From JAWLHA01 sp041690535 (lineage in GTDB: Bacteria; Pseudomonadota; Gammaproteobacteria; Thiohalomonadales; Thiohalomonadaceae), in contig JAWLHA010000022.1 of assembly GCA_041690535.1 (NCBI GenBank), positions 1 through 62,046 of the forward strand: a stretch of 62,046 nucleotides of DNA. Reading direction: 5' to 3'. Shown piece after piece: positions 20,756-29,551 of this stretch; positions within the stretch are counted from its first letter, which is position 1; every line of letters starts with the position of its first letter. The position numbers and the translations under genes are program-made. Below the pieces are notes generated by a model, which was given only the letters and a program-made list of their open reading frames with translations, had not been told where the DNA came from and ran no database searches.

Positions 20756-21259
20756 TCAAGCCAGCAAGTAGCCCACGGCCTGCCCCCGTGCCAGGCACTC
20801 GACGTATTGGAGGAAGTCGAGCATGCGCCGGCGCCGCGTGCGGGCCTTCTCCACCTTCATCTTGTTCCGGATGGTGATGGGCACGCCCACGAAGGCCCCG
20901 ATAAAACCCAGTGCACTGAGCATCCGATCGGGCGAGGCGAGGCCAACCGCGTAGATGAAGAGCATGCCGACAAGCACGGTCAAGTGGTAATCGAGCACCT
21001 CCTGCTCCGCCCGCAGCCGCCGCAACTCATCGCGCAGTTCGCAGATGACCTGCGCCGTTCCCACCTCCAGCACGTCGGCGTCGAGTTTTTCCTTGAGGAT
21101 GTAGAGGGTGGCGGGGTTGTTTTCCAGCTCGAGATACAGGCGGAAAAGGGTGGACACCTCCGGTGACAGGAGCGGGGCTTCGACGGGGGCGGCAAAGGCC
21201 ACCCTGGCCGACGATCTCCATCGGCCGAGCAAGGATCTCAGAAACCGCCCTTGTTTCAT
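20756..21259 (-). CDS. Hypothetical two-helix membrane protein
   Basis: A protein of 167 residues from ATG (MKQGRFLRSLLGRWRSSARV); an in-frame TTG six codons upstream is also possible. The middle is a charged helix (ELRDELRRLRAEQEVLDYHL) that runs into a first membrane segment (LTVLVGMLFIYAVGLA) and a second (MLSALGFIGAFVGVPITI), then a basic tail KMKVEKARTRRRRMLDFLQY. A coiled coil followed by two membrane helices suggests a small inner-membrane protein. I do not recognise the family. Its 3' end abuts the right flank of the family B MITE, so the C-terminus or terminator may have been altered by insertion. Confidence 0.6.
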   Translation of the reverse strand: MKQGRFLRSLLGRWRSSARVAFAAPVEAPLLSPEVSTLFRLYLELENNPATLYILKEKLDADVLEVGTAQVICELRDELRRLRAEQEVLDYHLTVLVGMLFIYAVGLASPDRMLSALGFIGAFVGVPITIRNKMKVEKARTRRRRMLDFLQYVECLARGQAVGYLLA

Positions 21260-21347
21260 GGGCGCATCATATAACAACCCTTGCGGCGAAAAAACGCCGA
21301 AAATGCGGGAGCAATCCCGTCCACAGCACTGCGGAATGCGTCTCCTC

Positions 21348-21524
21348 GTAACTACTCGCCCCCCCTGTCATTCCCGCGAAGGCGGGAATCCAGTCTGGTC
21401 AAGGCATAAAAGGCATAAGACTGTTTGATCCTCCCTCGCAAATGGAGGACACCACTCATTCACTTGTCCCTTTCCTGGATTCCCGCCTTCGCGGGAATGA
21501 CGGTTTAGGGGGACGAGTAGTTAC
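21348..21524. mobile_element. MITE family C, complete copy
   Basis: The ends are GTAACTACTC and GAGTAGTTAC. Inside are GTCATTCCCGCGAAGGCGGG and its mirror CCCGCCTTCGCGGGAATGAC, around an 80-base centre. It is flanked by perfect 8-bp direct repeats GTCTCCTC (21340-21347 and 21525-21532). The element is 177 bp and has no gene. It fills most of the gap between the two small genes. Confidence 0.88.
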
Positions 21525-21622
21525 GTCTCCTCTTCTCCTCACGCGAGGAGAAAACTTCGTGGGTCATGCGCGTATTCGGAACCGCTCCAGATGAGCAGTC
21601 CCGATGGGCTGTACGAGCTATG

Positions 21623-21853
21623 TCAGGACCCGTCGGGCGGGTGGACGAGCACGGACCAGGCGGTAGCGCGCTCATCGGAGTTGAGCAGCAGTTGCACGCT
21701 GCCGCGTTGCCCCTTGCGCATCACCCGATATCCGGCACTCTCCACCAGGGCAAGCGCCTCCTCTGCCGTCCCCACCGACGCGAGAGTGGCAAGTCGCGAA
21801 GACCAGTTATCACCAGTGACCATGACTTCCACCGGAAAAGTCGCACCATTCAT
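21623..21853 (-). CDS. Small hypothetical protein
   Basis: A 76-residue protein starting MNGATFPVEVMVTGDNWSSR, with an AGGAG ribosome site 11 bases upstream. The pattern VEVMVTGDNW, then ASVGTAEEALALVESAGYRV, then SVQLLLNSDERATAW suggests an alpha/beta fold of about one domain. Start and stop are clean and base use is like the host genes, so it seems real. I do not recognise a family. It lies alone between a family C and a family A MITE. Confidence 0.55.
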   Translation of the reverse strand: MNGATFPVEVMVTGDNWSSRLATLASVGTAEEALALVESAGYRVMRKGQRGSVQLLLNSDERATAWSVLVHPPDGS

Positions 21854-21889
21854 CCCACAGCACTCCTGAACCGACCTTCTCACTCCAGT

Positions 21890-22072
21890 CTAGAGCACCG
21901 AACAGATAAATCCGACGCGTCATGTAGGGTGGATAAGCGCAGCGCATCCACCAATTCGACGCCGCACGGTGGATGCGCTGCGCTTATCCACCCTCGGTTC
22001 GCTGCCCCCGCCACCTGCGGCGCAACTTGGCTGCGATTGGCGATCTTTCGGTTTACCTGTTCGGTGCTCTAG
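21890..22072. mobile_element. MITE family A, complete copy 1
   Basis: 183 bp with inverted ends CTAGAGCACCGAACAGATAA and TTACCTGTTCGGTGCTCTAG. The centre is the palindrome GTAGGGTGGATAAGCGCAGC ... GCTGCGCTTATCCACCCT. The terminal CTAG may be a 4-base target duplication. The second full copy, at 61808, is inverted relative to this one. The 183 bases from here to the next gene are otherwise empty. Confidence 0.9.
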
Positions 22073-22255
22073 CCCCCATTTCTCACCAGCGACCGTAGCG
22101 AGAACGCCGAGGTGTCGGTAGATTTCAGGCGCACGGAGTGTTGGGGGACGCAGACCTTTTCCCGCCGCCCGGCCTCCTCTGGTGACATGCCGCCGCAACG
22201 CAGGCAGAATCCCCCTTGGATCTGACGCTGCGTCACCTGCACCATCAAGGGCCCC

Positions 22256-23278
22256 GTGATAAAAACAAACCGGATGCTTCAATTGTCTGTCCGCCCGGCA
22301 CTACTCCTTCAGCTCCTGCTGCTATTGGCCCTGCTTGCGGTGCTGGCGGTTATTCTCCAGTCCCTTTGGGAGCCGCCGGCAGATGCGCACGTGCCGACCA
22401 TCGGTGCGCTGCGCCTGACGCCGGTCGATTCCGAGACCTTTCAAGGGTTCAAGGCGGCCATGGCGGGACTCGGCTACCAGGAGGGCAGGACCATCCGCTA
22501 CAGGGTCACGCCGCCGGTGGGGGACATCGCCCATCTTGAGCGGGTCGCCGCCGATCACGTGGCCGCCGGTGCCGACCTGATCTTTGTCTCCAGCACCCCG
22601 GCCACCCTGGCCATCAAGCGGGCTACCGAGAGGGATGGCCTCCCGGTAGTTTTCGCCCCGGTCAATGACCCGGTCGGCGCGGGGGTCGTCTCCAACCTGC
22701 GCGCCCCCGGGGGCAATCTCACGGGGGTTCGCCTCCCCCAGGGTGATTCGCTGCGCCTTCAGTGGCTCACTCGGGCGGTGCCGGGGATTCGGCGCGTCCT
22801 GCTCCCCTATAACCCCAAGGACCCGAGTGCACTGGAGAGCCTGCGACAGGTGCGTGAGACGGCGGAGATCCTGGGCATCGAGCTCATCGTTCGGGAAATC
22901 CACCCCGCGCGGACAGATGACGACGATCCCATTGAGCTGCCACAGGGGATTGACGCCATTTTCCTCCCGAGAGACTCGTCCGTGGAGGCGCGCATTGCCG
23001 AGTACGTGGCGGTGGCGCTGAGGAGAAAGCTGCCGCTGTGTGTCCCCGGGCTGGCGCAGGTGCAGGAGGGGGCGCTGCTCAGTTATGGTTTCGTACACAG
23101 GGAGATCGGGCACCAGGCGGCCCGCCTCGCCGATCAGGTCTTGCGCGGGATCGCGCCGGCCGACCTGCCGGTGGAGACCGCTCGCAGCTATCTGGCCATC
23201 AATCTTCGGACCGCGGCGAAGATCGGGGTGCCCATTTCCGACGAACTCCTGCGTCAGGCCCAGGTGGTGATCCGATGA
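22256..23278 (+). CDS. ABC-type substrate-binding protein, membrane-anchored
   Basis: A 340-residue periplasmic binding protein of the ABC_sub_bind (TrpX-like) class, starting at GTG. An N-terminal hydrophobic stretch (LLLQLLLLLALLAVLAVILQ) could be an uncleaved anchor. Characteristic blocks are GFKAAMAGLGYQEGRTIRYR, LIFVSSTPATLAIKRATE and SYLAINLRTAAKIGVPISDE. No permease or ATPase is nearby. Its stop overlaps the start of the GGDEF/EAL sensor gene (ATGA), so it probably feeds a ligand signal to that sensor rather than to transport. The ligand is unknown; family members bind aromatic amino acids or oligosaccharides. Confidence 0.85.
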   Translation: MIKTNRMLQLSVRPALLLQLLLLLALLAVLAVILQSLWEPPADAHVPTIGALRLTPVDSETFQGFKAAMAGLGYQEGRTIRYRVTPPVGDIAHLERVAADHVAAGADLIFVSSTPATLAIKRATERDGLPVVFAPVNDPVGAGVVSNLRAPGGNLTGVRLPQGDSLRLQWLTRAVPGIRRVLLPYNPKDPSALESLRQVRETAEILGIELIVREIHPARTDDDDPIELPQGIDAIFLPRDSSVEARIAEYVAVALRRKLPLCVPGLAQVQEGALLSYGFVHREIGHQAARLADQVLRGIAPADLPVETARSYLAINLRTAAKIGVPISDELLRQAQVVIR

Positions 23279-26200
23279 GGGCGCCCCTACAGCGGCTGAA
23301 GTGCGCACCCAAGACCATACGCCACCGCTTGACCATCGCCTTTCTTGGTCTCGCTCTGGTCCCCCTGATCCTCGCTGGGGCGAGCAATGCTGCCCTCTTC
23401 TACCGGCATTACACCAAGGCCGAACTCGAGCACCTGCAGGAGCTCTCTCTGCGCGTCGCCGCCGAGGTGGAGCAAGTGCTCCGGGCGGGCGAGCATGCCC
23501 TGTTCGACCTGCAGGCCTACCGGAACTTTCTCGCCCTGCCCCTGGCGGAGCAGCGCGAGCTGCTGGGCGAGCTGCTGGCGAGGCACGGCTTTCGCGAAGT
23601 CTCGCTACTCGATCGGTCGGGGAGGGAGCGAATCCGTTTGTCCGACGTGGAGGTGGTCCTGCCCACGGCGCTGCATGACCACGGTTCCGAAGCGCAATAT
23701 CTGCAGCCCCTCCGGTCGGGGCAGCCTTATTACGGTGAAATCGTTCACGATGAGCTCACGGCCGAGCCGCTTCTGACGGTCTCCGTTCCCGTGCTGAACA
23801 TTCGCACCGGCACCGTCGAGGCGGTGTTGAGCGCGGAATTGCGCTTCAAGCAGGTATGGGATCTGATTGCCAGGCTCGACCCCGGTCACGGCACCGTGGT
23901 CTATCTGTTGGATGAGAATGGTTGGGTGGTGGCACACCGCAATCCCTCCGTGGTCCTGCGCGGAACCCGTACCGCCGTGCCGGACACCCCGGCGGTGGGG
24001 GTGGGCATCGGCGGGGCGGAAGCGTTCATGGCGAGCGGCCCCATTCGGGTGGGGTCGCGGGTGTTCCAGGTGGTGGCCGAACACAACTGGTGGGCGGGCA
24101 TCGCCCCCGCCATCGACAGCCTGCTCCTCCTGCTTTCGTTCCTGCTGGTGGCGCTCGCCCTGGCGCTGGGCGGCGGGGCCTACGTGCTGCGGCGCGTGGT
24201 CCGCCCCATCGACTCGCTGGAGCAGACGGCGCGAGCCATTGCCGAGGGCGACCTCAGCCGCCGGGTCGAGGTGATGCACGATGACGAGGTGGGCGCCCTG
24301 GGGCGCTCCTTCAACCACATGACCGAAAGGCTGCTCGCCACCCGCACCATGCTGCAGACGGTCATCGACACCATTCCCCTGCATGTCTTCTGGAAGGATC
24401 GCGAGGCACGCTATCTCGGCTGCAACGAACGCTTCGCGCGGTCGGCAGGACTGCATGGCGCAACCGAGATTATTGCCAAGTCCGACTGGAATCTGGCTTG
24501 GCGCGAGCAGGCGGAGCTTTACCGCCGTGACGATTTCGCGGTCATGGAGGCGGGGGAGCCGAGGCTCGACTACGAGGAGCCCCAGACCACGGGCGAAGGC
24601 AACACCATTTGGCTGCGCACCAGCAAGGTCCCGCTGCGTGATGCCGATGGGGAAGTCGTGGGGGTACTCGGGGTCTACCAGGACATCACCGCGCAGAAGG
24701 AGGCCGAGGCCAGGCTGGCGCGCGCCACGGCGGAGTGGGACTACGCCATGGACTTCTACGATGATGCCATCTATCTGCTGGACCTGGAGCAGCGCGTCGT
24801 CCGGGCCAACCGGGCCTTCTATCGCCTGACCCACTCCCGGGAGGGGGAGGTCATCGGGCGGCGGATTGCCGCGATCATGCACCCCCAAGGCGAGTCGGTC
24901 CCCTGCCCGGTGTGCCGTCTGCTGGAGGAGCAGCGCGAGACCACCATCGTCCTCGAAGCCGATCACCCCGATAACTCCACCGGGCGCCCTCTGGAGGTCA
25001 ACTCCCGACTGATCCGGGATCGGGACGGGACCCCCACCGGCACTCTCATGACGGTCCGCGACCTGAGCCGGGCGCGCCAGACCGAGCAGCGGTTGCGGCA
25101 GGCGGCGGCGGTGTTCGAAAGCACTCAGGAGGGGGTGATGATCACCGATGCCGAGGTGAAACTCGTGGCCGTGAACCAGGCGTTTACCCGCATCACCGGG
25201 TACGAGGAGCGGGAGGTCGTCGGGAAGGTGCCGAGCCTGCTTCAATCCGGCCACCACCCCGAAAGCTTCTATCAGGCGATGTGGATGTCCATTCGCGAGA
25301 CGGGCAGCTGGCAGGGGGAGCTGTGGAACCGGCGCAAGGGCGGTGAAGTCTTCCCCAGCTGGCTCGCCATCAGCACCATCACCAATGATGCGGGGGAGAT
25401 CATCAACTATGTGGGGGTCTTCTCGGATATCAGCTCGCTCAAGCGCTCCCAGGAGGAGCTGGAGCACCTGGCCCACCACGATCCGTTGACCGGACTGCCC
25501 AACCGGCTGCTGTTCCGGGCGAGGCTGGAGCATGCCCTGCAACGTGCGGTTCGCAGCGGGGGCCAGCTGGCGGTCCTGTTCCTCGACCTCGACGGCTTCA
25601 AGCACGTCAACGACAGCCTCGGCCATACCGCGGGCGACAGTCTGCTGCAGGAGGTGGCCAAGCGGCTGGCCGCGCCGTTACGGCGTGAGGACACCGTCGC
25701 GCGGCTGGGCGGCGATGAGTTCACGGTGCTGCTCGAAGGCATTCACGGCCGAAAGAGCGCCGCTCGCGTCGCGGAGACGCTCATCAGGGCGCTGGCCGAG
25801 CCGATTCGGCTGCAGGGGCGTGAACTGTTCGTCAGCGCCAGCGTGGGTATCAGCCTCTTCCCCCGGGACGGGGACAGCGTCGAGGCGCTGCTGCGCAACG
25901 CGGATGCGGCCATGTACGAGGCCAAAGAGGGCGGGCGCAACACCTGCCGCTTCTACACCGAGGAGCTCACCGCCCTCGCCTTTGAACGGGTGGTGATGGA
26001 AGGGGAGCTGCGCCGCGCCATCGAAAAGGGGGAGCTGATGCTCCACTATCAACCCCAGGTGGATCTCCCCACCGGACGCCTGGTGGGCCTCGAGGCGCTG
26101 GTCCGCTGGGACCATCCCGTGGAAGGTCTGGTAGCACCCTCGCGCTTCATCCCCATTGCCGAACAGAGCGGGCTCATCGTCCCGCTGGGCAATTGGGTGC

Positions 26201-26793
26201 TGCACACGGCCTGCCAGCAGGCAAAGGCGTGGCTGGATGCGGGTCATCACATCGGCCGCGTTTCGGTCAACGTGGCCGGCCGGCAGATCCAGCGGACCGA
26301 TCTCGTCACCACCGTGCGTGATGTACTGGCGCGGACGCAGCTGCCCCCCGACCACCTGGAGCTGGAGATCACCGAAGGGTTCATCATGGGCCAGGCCGAG
26401 GAGTCGGTGACCCTGCTGAAGTCGCTGCGGGCGCTGGGTGTCGGGCTGTCCATCGATGACTTTGGCACCGGCTACTCCTCCCTCGCCTACCTCAAGCGGC
26501 TTCCCATCGACAAGCTGAAGATCGACCGCAGCTTCGTGCGTGAACTGCCGGACGACGAGAACGATGCCGCCATCGCCCGGGCGGTGATCGCGCTCGGGCA
26601 CAGCCTGCAGTTCACGGTCATCGCCGAGGGGGTGGAGACAGCGGCTCAGCGCGATTTCCTGCTGACCCTCGGCTGCGACCAGGGCCAAGGTTTTCTCTTC
26701 AGCACGCCGCGGCCTGCCGAGATGCTGACGCCGCTGCTGATCGCCCACTCTTCCCAAGAGGGGAGCGACTGTCGCACTGCACCCTGTCAGTGA
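23275..26793 (+). CDS. Membrane sensor with PAS, GGDEF and EAL domains
   Basis: A 1172-residue protein: membrane segment about 17-39, a periplasmic Cache-like domain to 280, second membrane segment 281-305, HAMP 305-352, three PAS modules (about 353-475, 485-600, 609-722), GGDEF about 732-890, EAL about 909-1158. The cyclase motif LGGDEFTVLL and the EAL motif GLEALVRWDHP with IDDFGTGYSSLAYLKRLPID are both intact, so it may make and degrade cyclic di-GMP. PAS2 has CPVC, which might hold a metal or act in redox sensing. It overlaps the binding-protein gene by four bases; a joint signalling unit is inferred. Confidence 0.93.
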   Translation: MRAPLQRLKCAPKTIRHRLTIAFLGLALVPLILAGASNAALFYRHYTKAELEHLQELSLRVAAEVEQVLRAGEHALFDLQAYRNFLALPLAEQRELLGELLARHGFREVSLLDRSGRERIRLSDVEVVLPTALHDHGSEAQYLQPLRSGQPYYGEIVHDELTAEPLLTVSVPVLNIRTGTVEAVLSAELRFKQVWDLIARLDPGHGTVVYLLDENGWVVAHRNPSVVLRGTRTAVPDTPAVGVGIGGAEAFMASGPIRVGSRVFQVVAEHNWWAGIAPAIDSLLLLLSFLLVALALALGGGAYVLRRVVRPIDSLEQTARAIAEGDLSRRVEVMHDDEVGALGRSFNHMTERLLATRTMLQTVIDTIPLHVFWKDREARYLGCNERFARSAGLHGATEIIAKSDWNLAWREQAELYRRDDFAVMEAGEPRLDYEEPQTTGEGNTIWLRTSKVPLRDADGEVVGVLGVYQDITAQKEAEARLARATAEWDYAMDFYDDAIYLLDLEQRVVRANRAFYRLTHSREGEVIGRRIAAIMHPQGESVPCPVCRLLEEQRETTIVLEADHPDNSTGRPLEVNSRLIRDRDGTPTGTLMTVRDLSRARQTEQRLRQAAAVFESTQEGVMITDAEVKLVAVNQAFTRITGYEEREVVGKVPSLLQSGHHPESFYQAMWMSIRETGSWQGELWNRRKGGEVFPSWLAISTITNDAGEIINYVGVFSDISSLKRSQEELEHLAHHDPLTGLPNRLLFRARLEHALQRAVRSGGQLAVLFLDLDGFKHVNDSLGHTAGDSLLQEVAKRLAAPLRREDTVARLGGDEFTVLLEGIHGRKSAARVAETLIRALAEPIRLQGRELFVSASVGISLFPRDGDSVEALLRNADAAMYEAKEGGRNTCRFYTEELTALAFERVVMEGELRRAIEKGELMLHYQPQVDLPTGRLVGLEALVRWDHPVEGLVAPSRFIPIAEQSGLIVPLGNWVLHTACQQAKAWLDAGHHIGRVSVNVAGRQIQRTDLVTTVRDVLARTQLPPDHLELEITEGFIMGQAEESVTLLKSLRALGVGLSIDDFGTGYSSLAYLKRLPIDKLKIDRSFVRELPDDENDAAIARAVIALGHSLQFTVIAEGVETAAQRDFLLTLGCDQGQGFLFSTPRPAEMLTPLLIAHSSQEGSDCRTAPCQ

Positions 26794-26807
26794 ATGGCTC
26801 TTCACCC

Positions 26808-27025
26808 CAGGGTAAACGCATACTCACGTCGCGGCCGTGCTGTGAGCGATATTAATCTTTGGGTGTAACTACTCCCCCCCGTCATTCCCGCGAAGGCGGG
26901 AATCCAGAGAACAGATGCATGGCTCAAAATGGATCCCCGCCTACGCGGGGATGACGAATTTCCAAGGCATGGCGTGATCAGCTGGGGCGAGTAGTTACCC
27001 TTTGGGTAAGGATGCGATTACCCTA
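26808..27025. mobile_element. MITE family B, short copy with nested insertion
   Basis: Starts CAGGGTAAACGCATACTCAC and ends GGGTAAGGATGCGATTACCC followed by TA. It is flanked by perfect 10-bp direct repeats CTCTTCACCC (26798-26807 and 27026-27035). A family C element sits inside at 26865-26998; without it the copy is about 83 bp. It lies directly after the sensor gene. Confidence 0.88.
26865..26998. mobile_element. MITE family C nested in family B
   Basis: Ends GTAACTACTC and GAGTAGTTAC, with an inner GTCATTCCCGCGAAGGCGGG and CGCCTACGCGGGGATGACG arm. CTTTGGGT is present on both sides (26857-26864 and 27000-27007), with one extra C on the right. Inserted after the family B copy. Confidence 0.85.
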
Positions 27026-27042
27026 CTCTTCACCCCCACCCT

Positions 27043-27067
27043 TCCGTTTATCTGTTCGGTGCTCTAG
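27043..27067. repeat. MITE family A, isolated end
   Basis: CCGTTTATCTGTTCGGTGCT followed by CTAG is one family A end without the rest. It lies 45 bases upstream of the aldolase start and may overlap its promoter. Confidence 0.75.
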
Positions 27068-27112
27068 GTTTGCCCTGAAACCCACCTCGAAGTCGAATTC
27101 AGGAGGCCTTGC

Positions 27113-28141
27113 ATGGGTGCCACGGTGGAGATGGAGGCGACGATTCAGGAGCTGGTGCAGGAGGGCAAAGGCATTCTCGCGGCCGATGAGAGCACCCCGA
27201 CCATCACCAAGCGGTTTCAGGCGGTGGGCATCGAGTCCAACCCGGAGACCCGCCGCACTTACCGGCAGCTACTTCTGTCCACCCCGGGTGTGGGCGACTT
27301 CATCAGCGGCGTGATCCTGTACGAAGAGACACTTGATCAGCAGGCCACCGACGGGACGCCCATCCCGCAGCTGGCGGTCCGCACAGGGATCGTGCCGGGG
27401 ATCAAGGTGGACAAGGGGCTCACGGGGCTCCCCAATGCCGGGGGCGACAAGATGACCCAGGGGCTGGATGGCCTTGGTGAACGCCTCGACGGCTACAAGG
27501 CGCGGGGGGCCCGGTTCGCCAAGTGGCGTGCCGTCTATGCCATCGCCCCCGCCAATCCGACCCGGTTGGGGATCGAGACGAACGCCGAGGTCCTGGCCCG
27601 CTACGCTGCCGTCTGCCAGGAACGGGGGGTGGTCCCCATCGTCGAACCCGAGGTGCTGATCGATGGCGATCACACCATCGATCGGTGCGCCGAAGTCACC
27701 GAAGCGGTGCTGCACGCCACCTTTCACGCCCTGCACCGCCACAGGGTCGCGCTGGAGTGCATGCTCCTCAAACCCAACATGGTGCTACCGGGTAAGGTCC
27801 ACCCTGGAAAAGCCACACCGGAGGAGGTGGCGGACCGAACGGTCCGCATCCTGCGCCGGGTCGTTCCCGCCGCAGTGCCGAGCATCAACTTTCTCTCGGG
27901 AGGGCAGACCCCCGAGGAGGCCACGGCCAACCTGAACGCGATGAATGCACGCTACCGCACTTCGGTGCCGTGGGCCCTCAGCTTCTCCTATGCGCGGGCG
28001 CTGCAGGAGCCGGCAATGGCCGCTTGGCGTGGCGCGCCTGAGCAGGCAACCGCCGCGCAGCAGGCCTTTTTTCATCGCGCCCGCCTCGCAGGGGCCGCCC
28101 GCAAGGGTGAGTACAGCCGTTCCATGGAGCAACATCCCTGA
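27113..28141 (+). CDS. Fructose-bisphosphate aldolase, class I
   Basis: A 342-residue Schiff-base aldolase that interconverts fructose-1,6-bisphosphate with dihydroxyacetone phosphate and glyceraldehyde 3-phosphate in glycolysis, gluconeogenesis or the Calvin cycle. The start of the family (GKGILAADESTPTITKRFQA), the active-site Lys in CMLLKPNMVLPGK and the phosphate-binding stretch INFLSGGQTPEEATANLNAM are all present. An AGGAGG ribosome site lies 9 bases upstream. No other sugar-metabolism genes are nearby. MITE remnants upstream may have changed its promoter. Confidence 0.95.
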   Translation: MGATVEMEATIQELVQEGKGILAADESTPTITKRFQAVGIESNPETRRTYRQLLLSTPGVGDFISGVILYEETLDQQATDGTPIPQLAVRTGIVPGIKVDKGLTGLPNAGGDKMTQGLDGLGERLDGYKARGARFAKWRAVYAIAPANPTRLGIETNAEVLARYAAVCQERGVVPIVEPEVLIDGDHTIDRCAEVTEAVLHATFHALHRHRVALECMLLKPNMVLPGKVHPGKATPEEVADRTVRILRRVVPAAVPSINFLSGGQTPEEATANLNAMNARYRTSVPWALSFSYARALQEPAMAAWRGAPEQATAAQQAFFHRARLAGAARKGEYSRSMEQHP

Positions 28142-28293
28142 GGCGGCAGGAGGCCCCTTCCTTCACCGCCTTTCGGTGTCATGTTTGCGGACAAAAAGCC
28201 AATGGACTTCAATAGCCCGTAACACAGGCTTGTTTCGCAACAAGGCGCCGCACGTCGCGGAGCCGCAAACCAAAGAGTGCAAGGAGGCTTCTC

Positions 28294-29118
28294 ATGGTCG
28301 CTGAAGTGCAAGATGTCGAGCGCGGAATGCGCAGACCCTTTCCGAGTACCTTTACCGCCATCCGCTGGAGTGCGGTCCTTGCCGGTACCGTGGCCGGCAT
28401 CGCCACGTACCTGCTGCTGACGCTCTTCGGGATCGCGTCGGGCCTCACCGCCGTGGATCCAACGGCGGCGGAGCCAGTGGGGGCCGTCCCGATCTGGACC
28501 GGCGTGTGGAGCGTGATCAGCATGCTCATCGCCGCCTTCGTGGGAGGTTGGGCCGCAGGAAGGATGTCCGGACTGCGGCGAAGAGGTGACGGCATGCTCC
28601 ACGGCTTTGTGGCGTGGGGACTGACGGTTCTGCTCTTCGCCTGGCTCACCACCACCGCGGTGGCCAGCATCCTGGGTGGCACGCTGAATATCTTCGGCCA
28701 AACCATTCAGGGCGCCGCCCAAGCCGCGGGAGGCGGGGTGGCCGGCCAGGTCCAGGAACTCATCACAGGCACGCCCGGTGGCGCCGATATAAGCACTGAA
28801 TCGCTCTCAGCGTTTCAGCAGCGGCTGGAGGCCCAGGATCGCAACGGGGCCATCGACGTGCTGGTGAACCAGATGGGGTTCTCCCAGGAGCGCGCCACGC
28901 AGATCGTGGATCAGGCCATGCCGCTGGTGGGCGGGGGTCAGCTTCAGCAGACCGCCGAAGGTGCCGTTTCGGGTCTGACCGCGGCCTCCTGGTGGCTCTT
29001 TGCCGCCCTCCTGCTCTCGCTGGGGCTGGGGATCTTGGGTGGCGCCATCGGCACCCGTGCGGTAAGTAACCGGACGGTTGGGGACCACACGCAAGAGCGG
29101 CACCACTTCAACGCCTGA
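28294..29118 (+). CDS. Hypothetical polytopic membrane protein
   Basis: 274 residues, with an AAGGAGG ribosome site 7 bases before ATG. Membrane segments: WSAVLAGTVAGIATYLLLTL, VWSVISMLIAAFVGGWAAGR, FVAWGLTVLLFAWLTTTAVA and a C-terminal SWWLFAALLLSLGLGILGGA. Glycine-rich stretches in the first two resemble glycine-zipper, YrzE-like membrane proteins. A soluble insert of about 100 residues (AFQQRLEAQDRNGAIDVLVN) lies between helices 3 and 4. Function is unknown. It ends at a strong hairpin and is convergent with the 29-residue membrane peptide gene. Confidence 0.75.
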   Translation: MVAEVQDVERGMRRPFPSTFTAIRWSAVLAGTVAGIATYLLLTLFGIASGLTAVDPTAAEPVGAVPIWTGVWSVISMLIAAFVGGWAAGRMSGLRRRGDGMLHGFVAWGLTVLLFAWLTTTAVASILGGTLNIFGQTIQGAAQAAGGGVAGQVQELITGTPGGADISTESLSAFQQRLEAQDRNGAIDVLVNQMGFSQERATQIVDQAMPLVGGGQLQQTAEGAVSGLTAASWWLFAALLLSLGLGILGGAIGTRAVSNRTVGDHTQERHHFNA

Positions 29119-29129
29119 GGCTCGAAAAG

Positions 29130-29170
29130 CTGCGGCCCGGAACGCCCTTTTCGGGCGCACCGGGCCGCAG
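29130..29170. terminator. Hairpin between convergent genes
   Basis: CTGCGGCCCGG pairs with CCGGGCCGCAG over a loop that contains a second small hairpin (CGCCCTTTTCGGGCG). There is no T-run, so the type is uncertain. Its position between two convergent genes suits a two-way terminator. Confidence 0.55.
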
Positions 29171-29191
29171 ATCTGAGGGGGAACAATCGGT

Positions 29192-29281
29192 TCAGAAGAT
29201 CAGGCTGAAGATCCCGATGATGACGAGCAAACCCACAAGAAAGATGATCCCGACGCCCCAACCGAGTGCCTTGAAGACCAT
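29192..29281 (-). CDS. 29-residue single-span membrane peptide
   Basis: The peptide begins MVFKALGWGVGIIFLVGLLV and continues IIGIFSLIF. One hydrophobic helix covers nearly all of it. A strong GGAGGTG ribosome site lies 6-10 bases before ATG, which argues for real translation. It resembles the many one-helix stress or membrane peptides of proteobacteria, but I cannot name a family. It is convergent with the membrane protein at 28294. The region upstream up to 29344 has no other gene. Confidence 0.6.
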   Translation of the reverse strand: MVFKALGWGVGIIFLVGLLVIIGIFSLIF

Positions 29282-29343
29282 CGCTGCACCTCCGTGTGGT
29301 TAACCTGGGCCCTGCGCCGTTTTCTTTGGCACCTATGGGTACC

Positions 29344-29388
29344 CTAGTCCACCGAACGGATAAAAGGGAAACCGCCGATCGCAGCCAG
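29344..29388. repeat. MITE family A, left-end fragment
   Basis: CTAGTCCACCGAACGGATAA followed by AAGGGAAACCGCCGATCGCAGCCAG matches the first part of the full copy at 61808. The rest of the element is missing. Confidence 0.65.
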
Positions 29389-29551
29389 CCTGCCCTGGCC
29401 CGCATTGCTCACCAGCGGCCTGCCGCGATCGACGCAGCCGTCCCCGTGGGTATGATCGCAGTCATACGCAATCAGCGGCAGGCGGTGGTATGTTGGCCCA
29501 ACGCCGCGGTGGGCTCTGCCCGCCCGGCGGCAAGCACCACCGCGTAATAAC

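Noticed and set aside
23605..25626. A 673-codon minus-strand frame inside the GGDEF/EAL gene
   Set aside because: It is fully antisense to a gene with clear domains and shows no recognisable protein features.
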